Assembly: GCA_938048185.1 (NCBI GenBank)
Contig: CALIVT010000018.1
Span: 62,001-126,000 of the forward strand
Reading direction: 5' to 3'
DNA: 64,000 bases
From: an uncultured Arenicella sp.
Lineage (GTDB): Bacteria > Pseudomonadota > Gammaproteobacteria > Arenicellales > Arenicellaceae
Numbering within the stretch: position 1 is the stretch's first letter; each line of letters begins with the position of its first letter. Below are positions 63,931 to 64,000 of this stretch, in pieces. The notes beneath the pieces were generated by a model. It ran no database searches and was not told the DNA's origin. It saw only the letters and a program-made list of their open reading frames with translations. The position numbers and the translations under genes were made by a program.

Positions 63931-63977
63931 GATAAAGGGTCAGGTCTAGAAAGATAAAGGATAAAGGGGTCAGGTCT
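63931..63977. repeat. two copies of a GATAAAGG-GGTCAGGTCT motif at the window edge
   Basis: GATAAAGGGTCAGGTCT (63931-63947) is repeated with an insertion at 63953-63977 (GATAAAGG, then ATAAAGGGGTCAGGTCT). I recall AAAGGGGTCAGGTCTTG-like stretches near REP-associated transposase genes, but this is not verified and the element, if any, lies beyond the window. Confidence 0.45.
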
Positions 63978-64000
63978 TGCCTTTTGCCTTTCGAGATATA

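Overview
The window looks like a chromosomal segment of a free-living, probably marine gammaproteobacterium. The evidence is a Pseudomonas-like block of housekeeping genes (gshB-tonB-ruvX-pyrB ... pilU-pilT-yggS-proC-yggT-metX-metW), a HexR-controlled Entner-Doudoroff cluster, a sodium:alanine symporter and an NhaC antiporter, PHA granule genes and an AlkB alkane hydroxylase. I cannot name the genus. Arenicella-like lineages are a guess. No rRNA, tRNA or CRISPR array was recognised.

Layout. 0-2.1 kb: PHA granule genes (a phasin cut by the window edge, a PhaD-like TetR regulator, a PHA-system protein, and a PhaF-like phasin with its histone-like Lys/Ala tail at the N terminus). 2.2-8 kb: secreted Spondin_N/CHRD protein, outer-membrane barrels, and an ECF sigma / anti-sigma / subtilase operon. 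8-16 kb: patatin lipase, orphan ParA, Old Yellow Enzyme, ACAD10-like phosphotransferase, AraC regulator divergent from alkB, CsgG-family protein. 16.1-26.5 kb: trmJ, hexR, gap, glk, zwf-pgl-edd-eda and a DUF2333 gene. HexR-like 15-bp boxes lie in both divergent intergenic regions, so glucose phosphorylation, oxidation to 6-phosphogluconate, ED cleavage and the GAPDH step appear to form one regulon. 26.7-33 kb: alanine symporter, TonB-dependent receptor, NhaC antiporter. 33.1-38.4 kb: a long minus-strand operon (yggS, proC, yggT, metX, metW, a YehS-like gene, a formyltransferase), divergent from pilT-pilU.

40.7-47.0 kb: an A+T-rich island between pilU and pyrB. It holds a 1200-residue exported protein of unknown family with faint kinase-like motifs, a DUF4956 membrane protein and a Tat-exported metallophosphoesterase. 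This is the best candidate for an undescribed system. 47-50.5 kb returns to the conserved block (pyrB, ruvX, tonB, gshB). 50.7-60 kb: GNAT acetyltransferase, a protein that looks like a catalytically dead M20 peptidase, a small lipoprotein, an OprO/P-type porin, a barrel protein, ABC-F ATPase YbiT, an alpha/beta hydrolase, an M48 peptidase with a TerB-like tail, and a divergent CysH-like protein. 60-64 kb: an IS1182-type transposase remnant, then a BlaI / M56 peptidase / serine hydrolase operon with two palindromic operators, ending in a short repeated motif at the window edge.

Starts were moved downstream of the longest reading frame where a better ATG or ribosome-binding site was visible. 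Functions rest on motif recognition by eye. No database search was run.
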